Shown here: one piece after another, positions 8,730 through 17,650 of the stretch
How the letters are laid out: each line of letters opens with the position of its first letter
Position numbering within the stretch: position 1 is the first letter of the stretch
From: Solirubrobacterales bacterium
Lineage (GTDB): Bacteria > Actinomycetota > Thermoleophilia > Solirubrobacterales > 70-9
Reading direction: 5' to 3'
NCBI GenBank assembly: GCA_025936755.1
Contig: JAICSS010000011.1
Location: 1-64,000 of the forward strand
Length of the DNA stretch: 64,000 nt
Made by a program: the position numbers and the translations under genes
The notes under the pieces: generated by a model
Seen by the model: the letters and a program-made list of their open reading frames with translations, nothing else
Told to the model about the DNA's origin: nothing
The model's database searches: none

Positions 8730-10380
8730 CCCTGCCCGCCTCCTCTTCGAAGATCCGCTGCATCTGCTCGAGTTTGTCCAGGAGCTCCCTTCGGGTCAGC
8801 CCGTCGAAGGGGTTCGCCCTGCCGTTGCCGTTCCCGTTCGCGGCTCCGTTGGGCCCGCCGCCCGGCCGCAGGGGGACGAGCCGGTCGATGTCGGTTGCGG
8901 TTTCGCCGCTTTCGCGGGCGGCGGCGATGAATTCGGCGACGTAGCGGCGGTGCCGCTCCTGCGCCGCGGCCTCCTCCTCGCGCCCGTTCCTGCCCGCCAG
9001 GAGCATCGCCCCGGCGAGGGCGACGATGACGCCGACGAAGACGGCGCTCGGCACGCTCTTGACGAAGAAGTAGGCGCCGGCGCCCGAGGCGAGGGTCGCG
9101 AGGACGGCGAGGACGATCCACAGGGTCGGCGGGACCGGCTTCGGGCCGCCGCTCCCGTACTGCCAGAAGTGGATGCCGCTTTCGACCCCGGCCCGCTCCC
9201 GCATGTATTCGGGGTCGACGAGGTTTTCCAGATACTCGCCCTGCTTGATGTCGTGCGCGGCCAGCCCTTCGGCGATCCGCTCCCGGGCGGCGATCCGCTC
9301 TTCCGCCGCCGCCCGCAGCGCCGGTGCTTCCGCCGCCGCCCGCCGCCTCCCCTTCGCTTTCTCGCGGAAGCGCTTCGCCTCCGCGCGGCTGCCGTCCCGC
9401 TCCCCGATCGCCGCCTGGTGCGAAAGCTGCAGCTCGCGTCCGGACCGGCGGCCGACGTAGGCGAAGCTGACCACCGCCGAGGCGAAGAGGAAGAGGATCT
9501 GGGCGAGCGTGAAGAAGGTTGGGTTGCCGAGGTTCGTCCCGTCCTGTTCGGCGGTGACCTTGAGGCCGAATTCGCGGAACTCGCCGAGCTGGCCGAAGAA
9601 GAGGACGGAGACGATCAGCATCAGGGCCACGAAGACGATCGTGGGCCAGGTCGGGCGTCGGAGGCTGCCGTCGCGGCGGATCGAGCCGGCGGCGGCGAGC
9701 CAGCCGAGGACGTCGCCGACCACGACCGCTCCCCCGCCCAGCAGCAGGGCGGTGAACCATTGCTCTTTCGGGGTGCTCGGGATCCGTTCCAGCGCCACCC
9801 GGATGACGAAGATGTCGACGCCGAAGACGACGCCGTTGGCGGAGAGGGTGAGAAGGAAGTCCCAGCTGGAGCCCCGCAGCGCCGGCCGGAATTCGCCGAG
9901 TTTCTCGTCGGCGAGCTCGGCCTCGCGCTCGTGCTTCGCGGCCTCGCGTTCCGCTTCCTCCGCGCTCGCCTCGAGCTGTTCGGCTTCGGCCTCCGCGTTT
10001 TTGACGTTCTGCTCGGTGGCGGCGACCAGGGCCCGGTCGTCGAGGCTCTGCCGTTCGGCGGCGGGACCGTGCCGGAGGCTGCGCCACTCGGCGAACCCCC
10101 TCACCGCCGCTTTCAGCTGGGCGACGCCGGGCGGTCTCACGGCGCGGTTGCCGAGCGCCCTCGCTTTGTCGACGACCCAGCGGTCGAAGAAGCGGTCGTC
10201 GTCCTTCTCGGGCAGCGCCTGCTCACGCGCGCGCGGCGGCAGCCGCTCGCCGTCGGCGCGCGGCATCTCCTCCGGACGCAGCCCCCACGGTCGGGGCTCC
10301 TCTTCTCCGGAGGGCGAGGGGCCGAGCGCTTCCGCGTCGTCCTCAGACATCCAGTCGTTCTCGAAAGCGTCCTCTGCCAT
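8722..10380 (-). CDS. Multi-spanning membrane protein with two coiled-coil segments, unknown function
   Basis: 552 aa, not a family I recognise. Residues 1-60 are acidic and disordered; about 120-165 is an Ala/Glu-rich coiled coil. Four hydrophobic segments follow (about 178-198, 208-232, 246-264, 288-308), then a second charged helical stretch (318-372), two more TM helices (420-440, 446-463), an Arg/Glu cytosolic region, an Asn-Gly linker and a C-terminal helix (LTRRELLDKLEQMQRIFEEE). It is the first gene of a two-gene operon with the VWA-like protein. An A+T-rich promoter region and a perfect inverted repeat lie upstream. Confidence 0.8.
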   Translation of the reverse strand: MAEDAFENDWMSEDDAEALGPSPSGEEEPRPWGLRPEEMPRADGERLPPRAREQALPEKDDDRFFDRWVVDKARALGNRAVRPPGVAQLKAAVRGFAEWRSLRHGPAAERQSLDDRALVAATEQNVKNAEAEAEQLEASAEEAEREAAKHEREAELADEKLGEFRPALRGSSWDFLLTLSANGVVFGVDIFVIRVALERIPSTPKEQWFTALLLGGGAVVVGDVLGWLAAAGSIRRDGSLRRPTWPTIVFVALMLIVSVLFFGQLGEFREFGLKVTAEQDGTNLGNPTFFTLAQILFLFASAVVSFAYVGRRSGRELQLSHQAAIGERDGSRAEAKRFREKAKGRRRAAAEAPALRAAAEERIAARERIAEGLAAHDIKQGEYLENLVDPEYMRERAGVESGIHFWQYGSGGPKPVPPTLWIVLAVLATLASGAGAYFFVKSVPSAVFVGVIVALAGAMLLAGRNGREEEAAAQERHRRYVAEFIAAARESGETATDIDRLVPLRPGGGPNGAANGNGNGRANPFDGLTRRELLDKLEQMQRIFEEEAGRDE

Positions 10381-10436
10381 TGCTAATCCGGTACGAAAAG
10401 GTTCTGCATCCTATATGTAAATAAAAAGCCGTGTTC

Positions 10437-10460
10437 ATCAATCAGACAGAGGTGATTGAT
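10437..10460. promoter_or_regulatory. Perfect 8-bp inverted repeat upstream of the membrane/VWA operon
   Basis: ATCAATCA and TGATTGAT are separated by 8 bases in an unusually A+T-rich stretch 57 bp upstream of the ATG at 10380. On the minus strand the proximal arm overlaps a possible -35 (TTGATG), with CATATA about 18 bases further on. This arrangement suits a repressor operator. Confidence 0.45.
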
Positions 10461-10525
10461 TAGGAAATTCGCGGGCGGCGAGGAGGCAGAGAGGGCACAG
10501 GGCGCGAGGGGCCTGGCCGAGGAAG

Positions 10526-10614
10526 CGGAGAGGGAGGGATTCGAACCCTCGAGAGAGCTTGCGCCCCCTACTCGCTTAGCAGGCGAGTGCCTTCAGCCAC
10601 TCGGCCACCTCTCC
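10526..10614 (-). tRNA. tRNA-Ser (anticodon GCT)
   Basis: An 89-nt class II tRNA on the minus strand: acceptor GGAGAGG pairs with CCTCTCC, anticodon loop CTGCTAA gives anticodon GCT, the variable arm is long, and the T-arm is GGGTTCGAATCCC. Discriminator G; no encoded CCA. It lies between the membrane-protein operon and pyk. Confidence 0.96.
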
Positions 10615-10691
10615 ACGTGCGCCCGCGGCGCTGCGAACGATTGTAGGTACTGAAAGCCCGGGGGGACGGCTCCGTCTACTCTGCGCGGAAG

Positions 10692-12143
10692 ATGGACGCG
10701 AGCGGCTCGAACTCGGGCGCCCACCTGGGGCGCCGCACCAAGATCATCGCCACGGTCGGCCCGGCGAGCTGGGCGCCGGAGGTGCTGGAGCGGCTGGTCG
10801 CGGCTGGGACCGACGTCTTCCGGCTCAACTTCTCCCACGCCGGGCAGGAGCGGCAGGCGGAGACGGTCGCGGCGATTCGCGCCGCGGCCGAGCGGGTCGA
10901 ACGCGAGGTGGCGGTCCTCGGCGACCTGCCGGGGCCGAAGCTGCGGATCGGCTCGCTGCGCGACGACGTCGCCGAGCTGGAGACCGGGATGCATGTGACG
11001 CTGACGCCCGAGCAGGTGGAGGGGGACCGGGACACGATCCCGGTCCAGTGGGCCGGCGTCTCGGACCTGCGCGAGGACCAGCTCGTCTACCTCGCCGACG
11101 GAGCGATCCGGCTGCGGGTCGGCGACGCCGAGGAGGCCGGCGTCGGCGCCGAGGTCGAGGTGGGGGGGACCCTGTCCTCCCACAAGGGGATGAACATCCC
11201 CGGCGGCGTCGACCTGCCGGCGACCACCGGCGTCGACCTCGGCTGGGTCGAGTTCGCGGTCGAGAACGGCATCGACCTGCTGGCGGTCTCCTTCGTCTCC
11301 AACGCCGCCGACCTGGAGCCGGTCTCGGCGCGGCTGAAAGAGCTCGGCTCGCGGATCCCGGTGATCGCCAAGATCGAGCGCCAGCAGGCGGCGGCGAACA
11401 TCGAGGAGATCGTCCGCGCCGCCAGCGGCGGGATCATGGTCGCGCGCGGCGACCTCGGGATCGAAGTGCCGCTGGAGCAGCTGCCGATCGAGCAGAAGCG
11501 GCTGATCCGCGCCGCCGGCAGGGTCTCGAAACCGGCGATCACGGCGACGCAGATGCTGGCCTCGATGGTCACGGCGCGGCGCCCGACCCGGGCCGAGGTG
11601 ACCGACGTCGCCAACGCGATCTACGACGGCGCCGACGCGGTGATGCTCTCCGAGGAGACGGCGGTCGGCCAGAACCCGGTCGAGGCGGTGGAAGTGATGG
11701 ACCGGATCGCGCGCGCGACCGAGCCCGACCTCCCCTACGGCGAGTGGCTGTTCCGCCGCACCGACCAGGCGACGCAGGACGTCGCCGACTCGGTCGCCCA
11801 GAGCGCCGTCGGCGCCGTCTACCGGCTCGGGCTGAAGGCGCTGGTGGTGCCGACCAACACCGGCCGCACGGCCCGCCTCGTCTCCGCCCATCGGCCCGAC
11901 GTGCCCGTGCTCGCTGTCTCCCCATATATAGAGACGGTGCGGCGCGTCAGCCTGCTGTTCGGCATCACCGCCGTGCAGAGCGATTTCGGGACCGAGCTGC
12001 GCAGCCTGCTCGGCCACTGTGCCGGGGAGGCGGCCAAGCACGGGATCGCGGCCCCGGGGGACCTGGTCGCGATCACCGCCGGGCTCGACGGCCAGGAACT
12101 GGGCACGAACCTGTTCGAGGTCCATAGGGTGCCGGAGCCATGA
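10692..12143 (+). CDS. pyk: Pyruvate kinase
   Basis: 483 aa, full length for bacterial type enzymes. It has RRTKIIATVGPAS at the N-terminus, FRLNFSHAG (nucleotide/phosphate binding), the catalytic Lys in VIAKIERQQA, MVARGDLGIEVP for Mg2+ and substrate, and SEETAVGQNPVEAV. The C-terminal domain (PTNTGRTARLVSAHRP) is the effector-binding region of the family. It converts phosphoenolpyruvate and ADP to pyruvate and ATP. The stop overlaps the crotonase start (ATGA), so translation of the next gene is coupled to this one. Confidence 0.97.
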   Translation: MDASGSNSGAHLGRRTKIIATVGPASWAPEVLERLVAAGTDVFRLNFSHAGQERQAETVAAIRAAAERVEREVAVLGDLPGPKLRIGSLRDDVAELETGMHVTLTPEQVEGDRDTIPVQWAGVSDLREDQLVYLADGAIRLRVGDAEEAGVGAEVEVGGTLSSHKGMNIPGGVDLPATTGVDLGWVEFAVENGIDLLAVSFVSNAADLEPVSARLKELGSRIPVIAKIERQQAAANIEEIVRAASGGIMVARGDLGIEVPLEQLPIEQKRLIRAAGRVSKPAITATQMLASMVTARRPTRAEVTDVANAIYDGADAVMLSEETAVGQNPVEAVEVMDRIARATEPDLPYGEWLFRRTDQATQDVADSVAQSAVGAVYRLGLKALVVPTNTGRTARLVSAHRPDVPVLAVSPYIETVRRVSLLFGITAVQSDFGTELRSLLGHCAGEAAKHGIAAPGDLVAITAGLDGQELGTNLFEVHRVPEP

Positions 12144-12919
12144 GCGCGGCGGCGAGACTGGAGCGGGAGGGGGACCTGGCGACGATCGTCCTCGACAGCC
12201 CGCCGCTGAACCTCTTCGACCAGCGGATGATCGACGACCTGCGGGCGGCGATCGACGAGGTCGCCGCCGAGCCGCCGCGGGCGCTGCTGATCCGCGCCGA
12301 GGGCCGCGCCGTCTCCGGCGGCGTCGACGTCCACGTCTTCGCCGGGCTGACGCCCGAGCAGGGAAGCGCGCTCTGGACCGGCCTGCTGGAGATGATCGAC
12401 AAGGTCGAAACGCTGCCGGCGCCGGTCGTCTTCGCCGCCCACGCGCTGACCCTGACCGCGGCCTTCGAGCTGGCGCTCGCCTGCGACCTGATCGTCGCCT
12501 CGCCGAAGGCGAAGTTCGGCCTGGTCGAGAAAGTGGTCGGGCTGACGCCGTCGATGGGCGGCACCCAGCGGCTGGCCGAGCGCGCCGGCAGCGGCCGGGC
12601 GCGCCATTTCGTCATGTCGGGCGGGATCTTCGGCGCCGAGGAGATGGAGCGCTGGGGCGTCGTCAACCTGATCTACGAGGAGCACGATTTCGAGGCCGCC
12701 TCGCGCGAGCTGGCGCAGGAGCTGGCCGACGGCCCGACCAGGGCGCACGCGATGACCAAGCACATCCTCCGCCGCTTCCGCGAAGGCGGGATCCCGGCCG
12801 CAGACGAGGCGGTGCGGACCGAAGCCGCCGAGCTTTTCGCCAGCGAGGACCTGCAGAACGCCGTCGGCGCCTTCCTCGAGAAGGGCGGCCCGGGGCACGC
12901 TAGGTTCCAGGGCCGATGA
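12140..12919 (+). CDS. Enoyl-CoA hydratase/isomerase (crotonase) family protein, atypical oxyanion hole
   Basis: 259 aa. The crotonase fold is clear from RAVSGGVDVHVFAGL, FELALACDLIVASPKAKFGL, and VVGLTPSMGGTQRLAERAG. Both Glu positions used by classical hydratases appear present (E of AFELALACD and E of LVEKVVG). However, the usual Gly-Gly-Gly before the first Glu is replaced by Thr-Ala-Ala, so the second oxyanion-hole Gly is Ala. It may therefore act on a different acyl-CoA or by a different reaction. It overlaps pyk upstream and the thioesterase downstream, each by ATGA. Confidence 0.88.
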   Translation: MSAAARLEREGDLATIVLDSPPLNLFDQRMIDDLRAAIDEVAAEPPRALLIRAEGRAVSGGVDVHVFAGLTPEQGSALWTGLLEMIDKVETLPAPVVFAAHALTLTAAFELALACDLIVASPKAKFGLVEKVVGLTPSMGGTQRLAERAGSGRARHFVMSGGIFGAEEMERWGVVNLIYEEHDFEAASRELAQELADGPTRAHAMTKHILRRFREGGIPAADEAVRTEAAELFASEDLQNAVGAFLEKGGPGHARFQGR

Positions 12920-13365
12920 CCGACTTCGACCTGATCGCCAAGGGGATGACCCAGGCGGTGCCGTTCGCCGGCCACCTCGATCTCGAGATCACCGAGGTCG
13001 GCGACGGCACGGCGACCGTCGTCCTCCCCGAGCGGCCGGAGCTGAAGAACCACGTCGGCTCCCAGCACGCCGGCGCCCTCTTCACCGCGGCCGAGACCGC
13101 ATCCGGCGCGGCCTTCGTCGGCGCCTTCGCGGTCCGCATGGGCGACGTCACGCCGCTCGCGAAGTCGGCGGAGATCAGCTTCGAGAAGATCGCCCATGGG
13201 CGGATCACGGCAAAAGCGACGCTCGGGATCGACGTCGCCGGAGCGCTGGCGACTTTGGACGACGAGGGCAAGGTCGAGTTCCCCTGCGAGGTGGAGCTGA
13301 CCGGCGAGGACGGCCAGCGGGTCGCCGCCGCGACCGTCCAGTGGCACCTGCGGCTCAAAGCCTGA
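12916..13365 (+). CDS. Hotdog-fold thioesterase (PaaI/DUF4442-like)
   Basis: 149 aa, a single hotdog domain. The helix motif KNHVGSQHAGALFTAAETASG matches the PaaI/DUF4442 pattern (Asn, His-Ala-Gly, then an acidic residue in the hotdog helix). Such proteins hydrolyse acyl-CoA thioesters. It is the last gene of the pyk-crotonase-thioesterase operon and starts inside the crotonase stop codon. The convergent MFS gene ends 8 bases downstream. The substrate is unknown; the neighbouring crotonase suggests an acyl-CoA. Confidence 0.85.
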   Translation: MTDFDLIAKGMTQAVPFAGHLDLEITEVGDGTATVVLPERPELKNHVGSQHAGALFTAAETASGAAFVGAFAVRMGDVTPLAKSAEISFEKIAHGRITAKATLGIDVAGALATLDDEGKVEFPCEVELTGEDGQRVAAATVQWHLRLKA

Positions 13366-13373
13366 GGGAAGCT

Positions 13374-14951
13374 TCAGGCGGTGAGGCGTTCGCTCGGCAG
13401 CCGTCGCGTCGACCAGAACGAGGCGAGGACGAGCAGGGCGGCGACGAGGAAGGCGAGCTTCAGGGCCTCCAGCTGCGCGTCTTCGTAGTGGTCGACCAGC
13501 GCCTCGGTGGTCCGCGGTCCGAGGCGTTCGGCCGCGGCCGCCGCCCGGACCTGGTCGGAGGCGACGAAGCTGGCGCCGGCGCTGAGTTGCACCGCGACCT
13601 GCTGCTCGACCCGGTCGGAGACCTGGGGGTCGCCGGCGACGTTGGCGGTGAAGGCCGCGATCAGGCCGGTGATGACGATCGCGCCGAGCAGCGCCGTTCC
13701 AAGCGAGGAGCCGAGCTGCTGGGCGGTGTACTGGAGGCCGCCGGCTTCGCTTCGCTGCTCGTCCCCGATCGCCGACTGGACGACGTTGCCGAGCTGGGAG
13801 ACGACCAGGCCCATCCCGACCCCGAGGACCCCCATCGCGACGAGGAAGGGGGCGTTGTCGAGGTCGGGCTCGATCGTCCCCATCAGCATCAGGGTGGAGG
13901 CGAAGACGAGGATCAGGCCGGCGCGGACCAGCGGCTTCGGGGCGAAGCGCGAGGCCAGGGTTGAGCCGACGATCGCGCTGACGAAGAGGCCAGCCGAGGT
14001 GGGCAGCATGCGGATCCCGGTTTCCAGCGCGTCGAGGCCGAGAACGATCTGCAGGAAGAGCGGGATCGTGAAGAAGATCCCCATCAGGACGAGGTTCTGG
14101 GCGAGGAACATCGCGACCCCGCCGCGCAGCGAGGGGATCTTCAGCAGGTCGAGGCGCAGCAGCGGTTCCTCGCCGCGCTCCTCGCGGCGGCGCTCCCAGC
14201 TGACGAAGGCGGCGAGGATGACGCCGCCGGCCGCGATTACGAACGGCGTCAACGAGAACCCGAAGGGGGCGATCGGCGAGCTGCGCGGCGCCAGCCAGCC
14301 CCAGTTGCCCGCCTGCAGGACGCCGAAGACGAGCACCGCGAGGCCGGCCGCCGAGAGGACGCCACCGACCCAGTCGAGGGCGGGGCGGCCCGGCTTGCGC
14401 TCGGGCTCGGCCATCAGCCGCGTGCCGAGCAGGATGCCGATCGCGATCACGACCTCGCCGACGAAGACGAGCCGCCAGGTGAAGTCGGTGGTGACCCAGC
14501 CGCCGAGGATCGGGCCGACGGCGATCCCGGCTCCGGCAACCCCGCCGAGGACGCCGTAGGCGACGGCGCGGTCGCGGTCGCGGTAGGTGCCGGCGACCAG
14601 GGCGACCAGCGCCGGCAGAACCAGGGCGGCGCCGATCCCCTCGAGAATCGACCAGCCGAGCATCAGGGTCGGCACGTTCCAGGAAGCGGCGGTGAGCCCG
14701 GAGCCGATCCCGTAGATGACGAGGCCGATGGCGAAGACGCGCCGGCGGCCGAAGATGTCGCCGAGCTTGCCGCCGGTCAGCATCAGCCCGGCCATCACCA
14801 GGGCGTAGAGGGCGATCACCGCCTGGATCGTCGTCACCGTGGTGTCGAAGTCTTCGACCAGCTGGGAGATGGCGACGTTCATCACCGCCTGGTCGAGGAC
14901 CATGAGGAACTGCGCCGCCGAAAGAACCGCGAGTACCGCCCACTTGGTCAC
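13374..14951 (-). CDS. MFS transporter, DHA2 drug:H+ antiporter-like (14 TM)
   Basis: 525 aa from GTG 14951. The open frame continues upstream, but a longer form would run into the divergent MFS gene. Motifs include FLMVLDQAVMNVAISQL in TM1, GKLGDIFGRRRVFAIG in loop 2-3 and GGVAGAGIAVGPILGGW in TM5, as in the DHA2 family. About 14 hydrophobic segments are present, with a large central gap in hydrophobicity. Typical roles are multidrug or metabolite efflux; the substrate is not predictable. The region upstream (43 bp) is shared with a second DHA2 transporter on the other strand. Confidence 0.9.
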   Translation of the reverse strand: MTKWAVLAVLSAAQFLMVLDQAVMNVAISQLVEDFDTTVTTIQAVIALYALVMAGLMLTGGKLGDIFGRRRVFAIGLVIYGIGSGLTAASWNVPTLMLGWSILEGIGAALVLPALVALVAGTYRDRDRAVAYGVLGGVAGAGIAVGPILGGWVTTDFTWRLVFVGEVVIAIGILLGTRLMAEPERKPGRPALDWVGGVLSAAGLAVLVFGVLQAGNWGWLAPRSSPIAPFGFSLTPFVIAAGGVILAAFVSWERRREERGEEPLLRLDLLKIPSLRGGVAMFLAQNLVLMGIFFTIPLFLQIVLGLDALETGIRMLPTSAGLFVSAIVGSTLASRFAPKPLVRAGLILVFASTLMLMGTIEPDLDNAPFLVAMGVLGVGMGLVVSQLGNVVQSAIGDEQRSEAGGLQYTAQQLGSSLGTALLGAIVITGLIAAFTANVAGDPQVSDRVEQQVAVQLSAGASFVASDQVRAAAAAERLGPRTTEALVDHYEDAQLEALKLAFLVAALLVLASFWSTRRLPSERLTA

Positions 14952-14994
14952 GATGGTCAGCCTATGCGCTGGGTCTGAGGTTAGGGTTGGATCG

Positions 14995-16590
14995 ATGTCC
15001 TCGACCGTTACCGCTCCGGTGCGCGGGCCGAGCCCGTCGGCGCCGCCCCGGGCGGGGCTCGTCCTCGCGGCGCTGATCGCGGTCGCCGCGGTCGCCAACC
15101 TCAACCTGGCGGTGGCGAACGTCGCCCTGCCGGACATCGGCAAGGCCTTCGACGCCAGCCAGACCGGGCTCGACCTGGTCGCCGTCGGATACTCGCTCGG
15201 GCTCGCCGCCTCGGTCCTCTACCTCGGCGCGCTCGGCGACGCGCACGGGCGCAAGGAGATGCTGCTGGCCGGCACGGCCCTGGCGATCCCCGCCTCGCTG
15301 ATCGCCGGCTTCGCGCCCTCGATCGGGGTCCTCTTCGGCGCCCGCCTCGTCGGCGGGCTCGCGGCCGGGATGGCGTTCCCGACGACGCTGGCGCTGATCA
15401 CCGCGCTCTGGAGCGGCCCCGAGCGAACCAGGGCGATCGCGCTGTGGTCGGCGCTGGGAGGGGGGATCTCGGCCCTCGGGCCGCTGGTCTCCGGCGCCCT
15501 GCTGACCCGGTTCGACTGGGAGTCGGTCTTCTTCGTCACCCTGCCGCTGGCCTTCGTCGCCCTCTACCTCGCCTGGCGGTTCGTCCCGGCCCACGTCAAC
15601 GAGACCTCCGACCGGGTCGACAACCTCGGCGGCGTCCTCTCGGTGCTGATGGTCGCCGCCCTGGTCCTGGCGATCAACTTCGCCCCGGTGCCGGGGGCGG
15701 GCCCCGCGGCGGCCGGGCTGGGGATCGTCTCCCTTGCCGCGGTCGTCGCCTTCGTCCTCCGCCAGCGCCGCGTCGCCTCGCCGCTCTACGACCTCGACGT
15801 CGCCGGCCGGCGGGTCTTCTGGGTTGCCGCCTGCGCCGGGATCATCGTCTTCGGCTCGCTGATGGCGGCGATGTTCATCGGCCAGCAGTACCTGCAGAAC
15901 GTGCTCGAGTACTCCACGCTGGACGCCGGCCTGGCGATCCTGCCCGGGGCGGTGGGGATGGTCGTCGTCGCGCCCCGCTCGGCCCACCTCGTGGAGACGA
16001 AGGGCGCCCGCTTCACCCTGCTGCTCGGCTATGCCTTCTGCCTCGGCGGGTTCGTGGTGATGCTGCTGCTCTGGGACGAGAACGCCCAGTACTGGCACGT
16101 CGGGCTCGGCTACCTGCTGGTCGGCATCGGCGTCGGCTTCGCCGGCACCCCCGCCTCGCGCTCGCTGACCGCCTCGGTGCCGGTGCACCGGGCGGGGATG
16201 GCCTCGGCGACCGCCGACCTGCAGCGGGACCTCGGCGGCGCGATCATGCAGTCGATCCTCGGGGCCCTGCTGACCGCCGGCTACGCAGCGGCGGCGGCCA
16301 CGGCGGTCGCCTCGGCGCCGCACTCGGTCTCGACCAGCGTCGAAAACGAGCTGACCAAGTCCTTCTCCAGCGCCGCCGCCGTAGCCGAACAGCACCCCAA
16401 ATACGCCGATTCGATCGTCGAAGGCGCCCGCGGCGCCTTCCTCCACGGCGACTCCTGGGCCTACGTGGCGGGTATCGTCGCCATCTGCCTCGGAGCCCTC
16501 CTCGTCGCCACCCGCTTCCCCGACAAGGAGGGCGAGACGAAGCTCCTGGCCGCCTACGCCGCGGAAGACGGCACCGCCCAGCCCGGCTAG
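14995..16590 (+). CDS. MFS transporter, DHA2-like (14 TM)
   Basis: 531 aa from ATG 14995. TM1 is LNLAVANVALPDIGKAFD, loop 2-3 is GDAHGRKEMLLAG, and TM5 carries GGGISALGPLVSGALL, which match the same family as the divergent neighbour although the two proteins are only distantly similar. The extracytoplasmic segment near residues 440-490 (SVENELTKSF) is typical of the loop between the last two TM helices. It is probably an efflux pump of unknown substrate. Confidence 0.9.
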   Translation: MSSTVTAPVRGPSPSAPPRAGLVLAALIAVAAVANLNLAVANVALPDIGKAFDASQTGLDLVAVGYSLGLAASVLYLGALGDAHGRKEMLLAGTALAIPASLIAGFAPSIGVLFGARLVGGLAAGMAFPTTLALITALWSGPERTRAIALWSALGGGISALGPLVSGALLTRFDWESVFFVTLPLAFVALYLAWRFVPAHVNETSDRVDNLGGVLSVLMVAALVLAINFAPVPGAGPAAAGLGIVSLAAVVAFVLRQRRVASPLYDLDVAGRRVFWVAACAGIIVFGSLMAAMFIGQQYLQNVLEYSTLDAGLAILPGAVGMVVVAPRSAHLVETKGARFTLLLGYAFCLGGFVVMLLLWDENAQYWHVGLGYLLVGIGVGFAGTPASRSLTASVPVHRAGMASATADLQRDLGGAIMQSILGALLTAGYAAAAATAVASAPHSVSTSVENELTKSFSSAAAVAEQHPKYADSIVEGARGAFLHGDSWAYVAGIVAICLGALLVATRFPDKEGETKLLAAYAAEDGTAQPG

Positions 16591-16654
16591 CTAAAGCCCC
16601 CGAACCAGCCCCCATCCTCTAAGCTCGACAGTCCGCCGGCACCGCCGGCCGCTC

Positions 16655-16728
<74 letters not shown>

Positions 16729-16739
16729 TTCGCGCGATG

Positions 16740-16754
16740 CCGCTTGGGCAGCGG
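16740..16754 (+). terminator. Hairpin after tRNA-Arg
   Basis: CCGCT and AGCGG flank a 5-base loop 11 bases after the tRNA end. There is no T-run. A nearly identical hairpin occurs at the same distance after the repeated tRNA fragment near 30.8 kb. Confidence 0.45.
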
Positions 16755-16908
16755 GGTTGCGGCCTCCGGATATCCCGTCGGTTACGAGAGCGAGCTTCGG
16801 CCTGTGCGCGTTGCTGGCAGGGATGGAATGGCTCCCCGGCCGCCCGGTGCGGTAAAGCCGGCCTGTCGTCGATCCCTATTTGGCCCAGCGCCCCTTCGGC
16901 CCTTCGCA

Positions 16909-17544
16909 TCACCGCTTTTCGACCCGGTCCATCGCCTCGAAAGCAGCCTCCTCGCCGAAGTAGTGGAGGACAAAGAGGTAGACGAAGCCGGCCAGCACGT
17001 CGGGCGCCCGCTCGGCTTCCCCTTGGATGAGCATCTGGCGCAGGTAACCCTCGACGCCTCCGACCATCAACGGCCCCACCCTAAAAGGTATGGACGTTCG
17101 CGCATCGGGTTCGCCACGGGCGCTGTCGATCGCGGAGGCGAGGAGACTCAATTTCTCGTCGTGGGCGTCAGTTGCGCTCTTCACCGTCATCACCTCCACG
17201 ATCAACGCCGCAGCGACGAGGGGCTCGGTGGCGACAAAGTCAAGAAGCTCGCTCAAAGCTCGGGTGAGGCCTTGGCACCAGGTCTCTCCGCTGCGGCCCG
17301 CCGCGAGCATTCGTTCCGTCAGGTCTCCCGCCGCTCTTTCATAAGCGGAGACGAAGCATTCCTCCTTGCCGCTGAAGTGCCGGTAGAAGCGGGCACTGGG
17401 TTCTCCGCTTCGCTCGAGCACGTCGCCGATGGTGGTCTGGTGGTACCCGAGCTCCCCGACGGTTCGGAGCAAGACGTCACCGAGCCGATGCGCGGACTCC
17501 GAAGCTCGCTGGTATCGGCCGTTCCGGTCGTTTTCCCCCGTCAT
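16909..17544 (-). CDS. TetR/AcrR-family transcriptional regulator
   Basis: 211 aa from ATG 17544; a TTG at 17601 gives a longer form, but an operator-like repeat lies between the two, favouring the shorter. The N-terminal HTH reads GYHQTTIGDVLERSGEPSARFYRHFSGKEECFVSAYE, in outline the standard TetR helix-turn-helix with the recognition-helix FYRHF. The C-terminal domain is helical with no ligand motif I recognise. It is divergent from another TetR gene at 17651, and the two probably share regulatory sites. Confidence 0.9.
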   Translation of the reverse strand: MTGENDRNGRYQRASESAHRLGDVLLRTVGELGYHQTTIGDVLERSGEPSARFYRHFSGKEECFVSAYERAAGDLTERMLAAGRSGETWCQGLTRALSELLDFVATEPLVAAALIVEVMTVKSATDAHDEKLSLLASAIDSARGEPDARTSIPFRVGPLMVGGVEGYLRQMLIQGEAERAPDVLAGFVYLFVLHYFGEEAAFEAMDRVEKR

Positions 17545-17547
17545 CCG

Positions 17548-17581
17548 CGCGGGTACCCTAGCCCATATTTCGGTACTCGCG
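17548..17581. promoter_or_regulatory. Imperfect inverted repeat between divergent TetR genes (candidate operator)
   Basis: CGCGGGTACC (17548-17557) and GGTACTCGCG (17572-17581) are inverted copies with one mismatch in ten and a 14-base spacer. The right arm shares GGTACnCG with the 5' segments of both tandem-TetR genes at 32174 and 34986. Confidence 0.45.
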
Positions 17582-17650
17582 TCACCCGTCCGCTCCGGCA
17601 ACGCTTATGGATTTTGAACCGCGGCCCAGGGGAGGCGTTATTCTCGCCAC

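Noticed and set aside
12673-14943. 756-codon minus-strand frame spanning the thioesterase and MFS region
   Set aside because: It is the wrong frame of the real MFS gene (13374-14951) and runs antisense to the crotonase and thioesterase.
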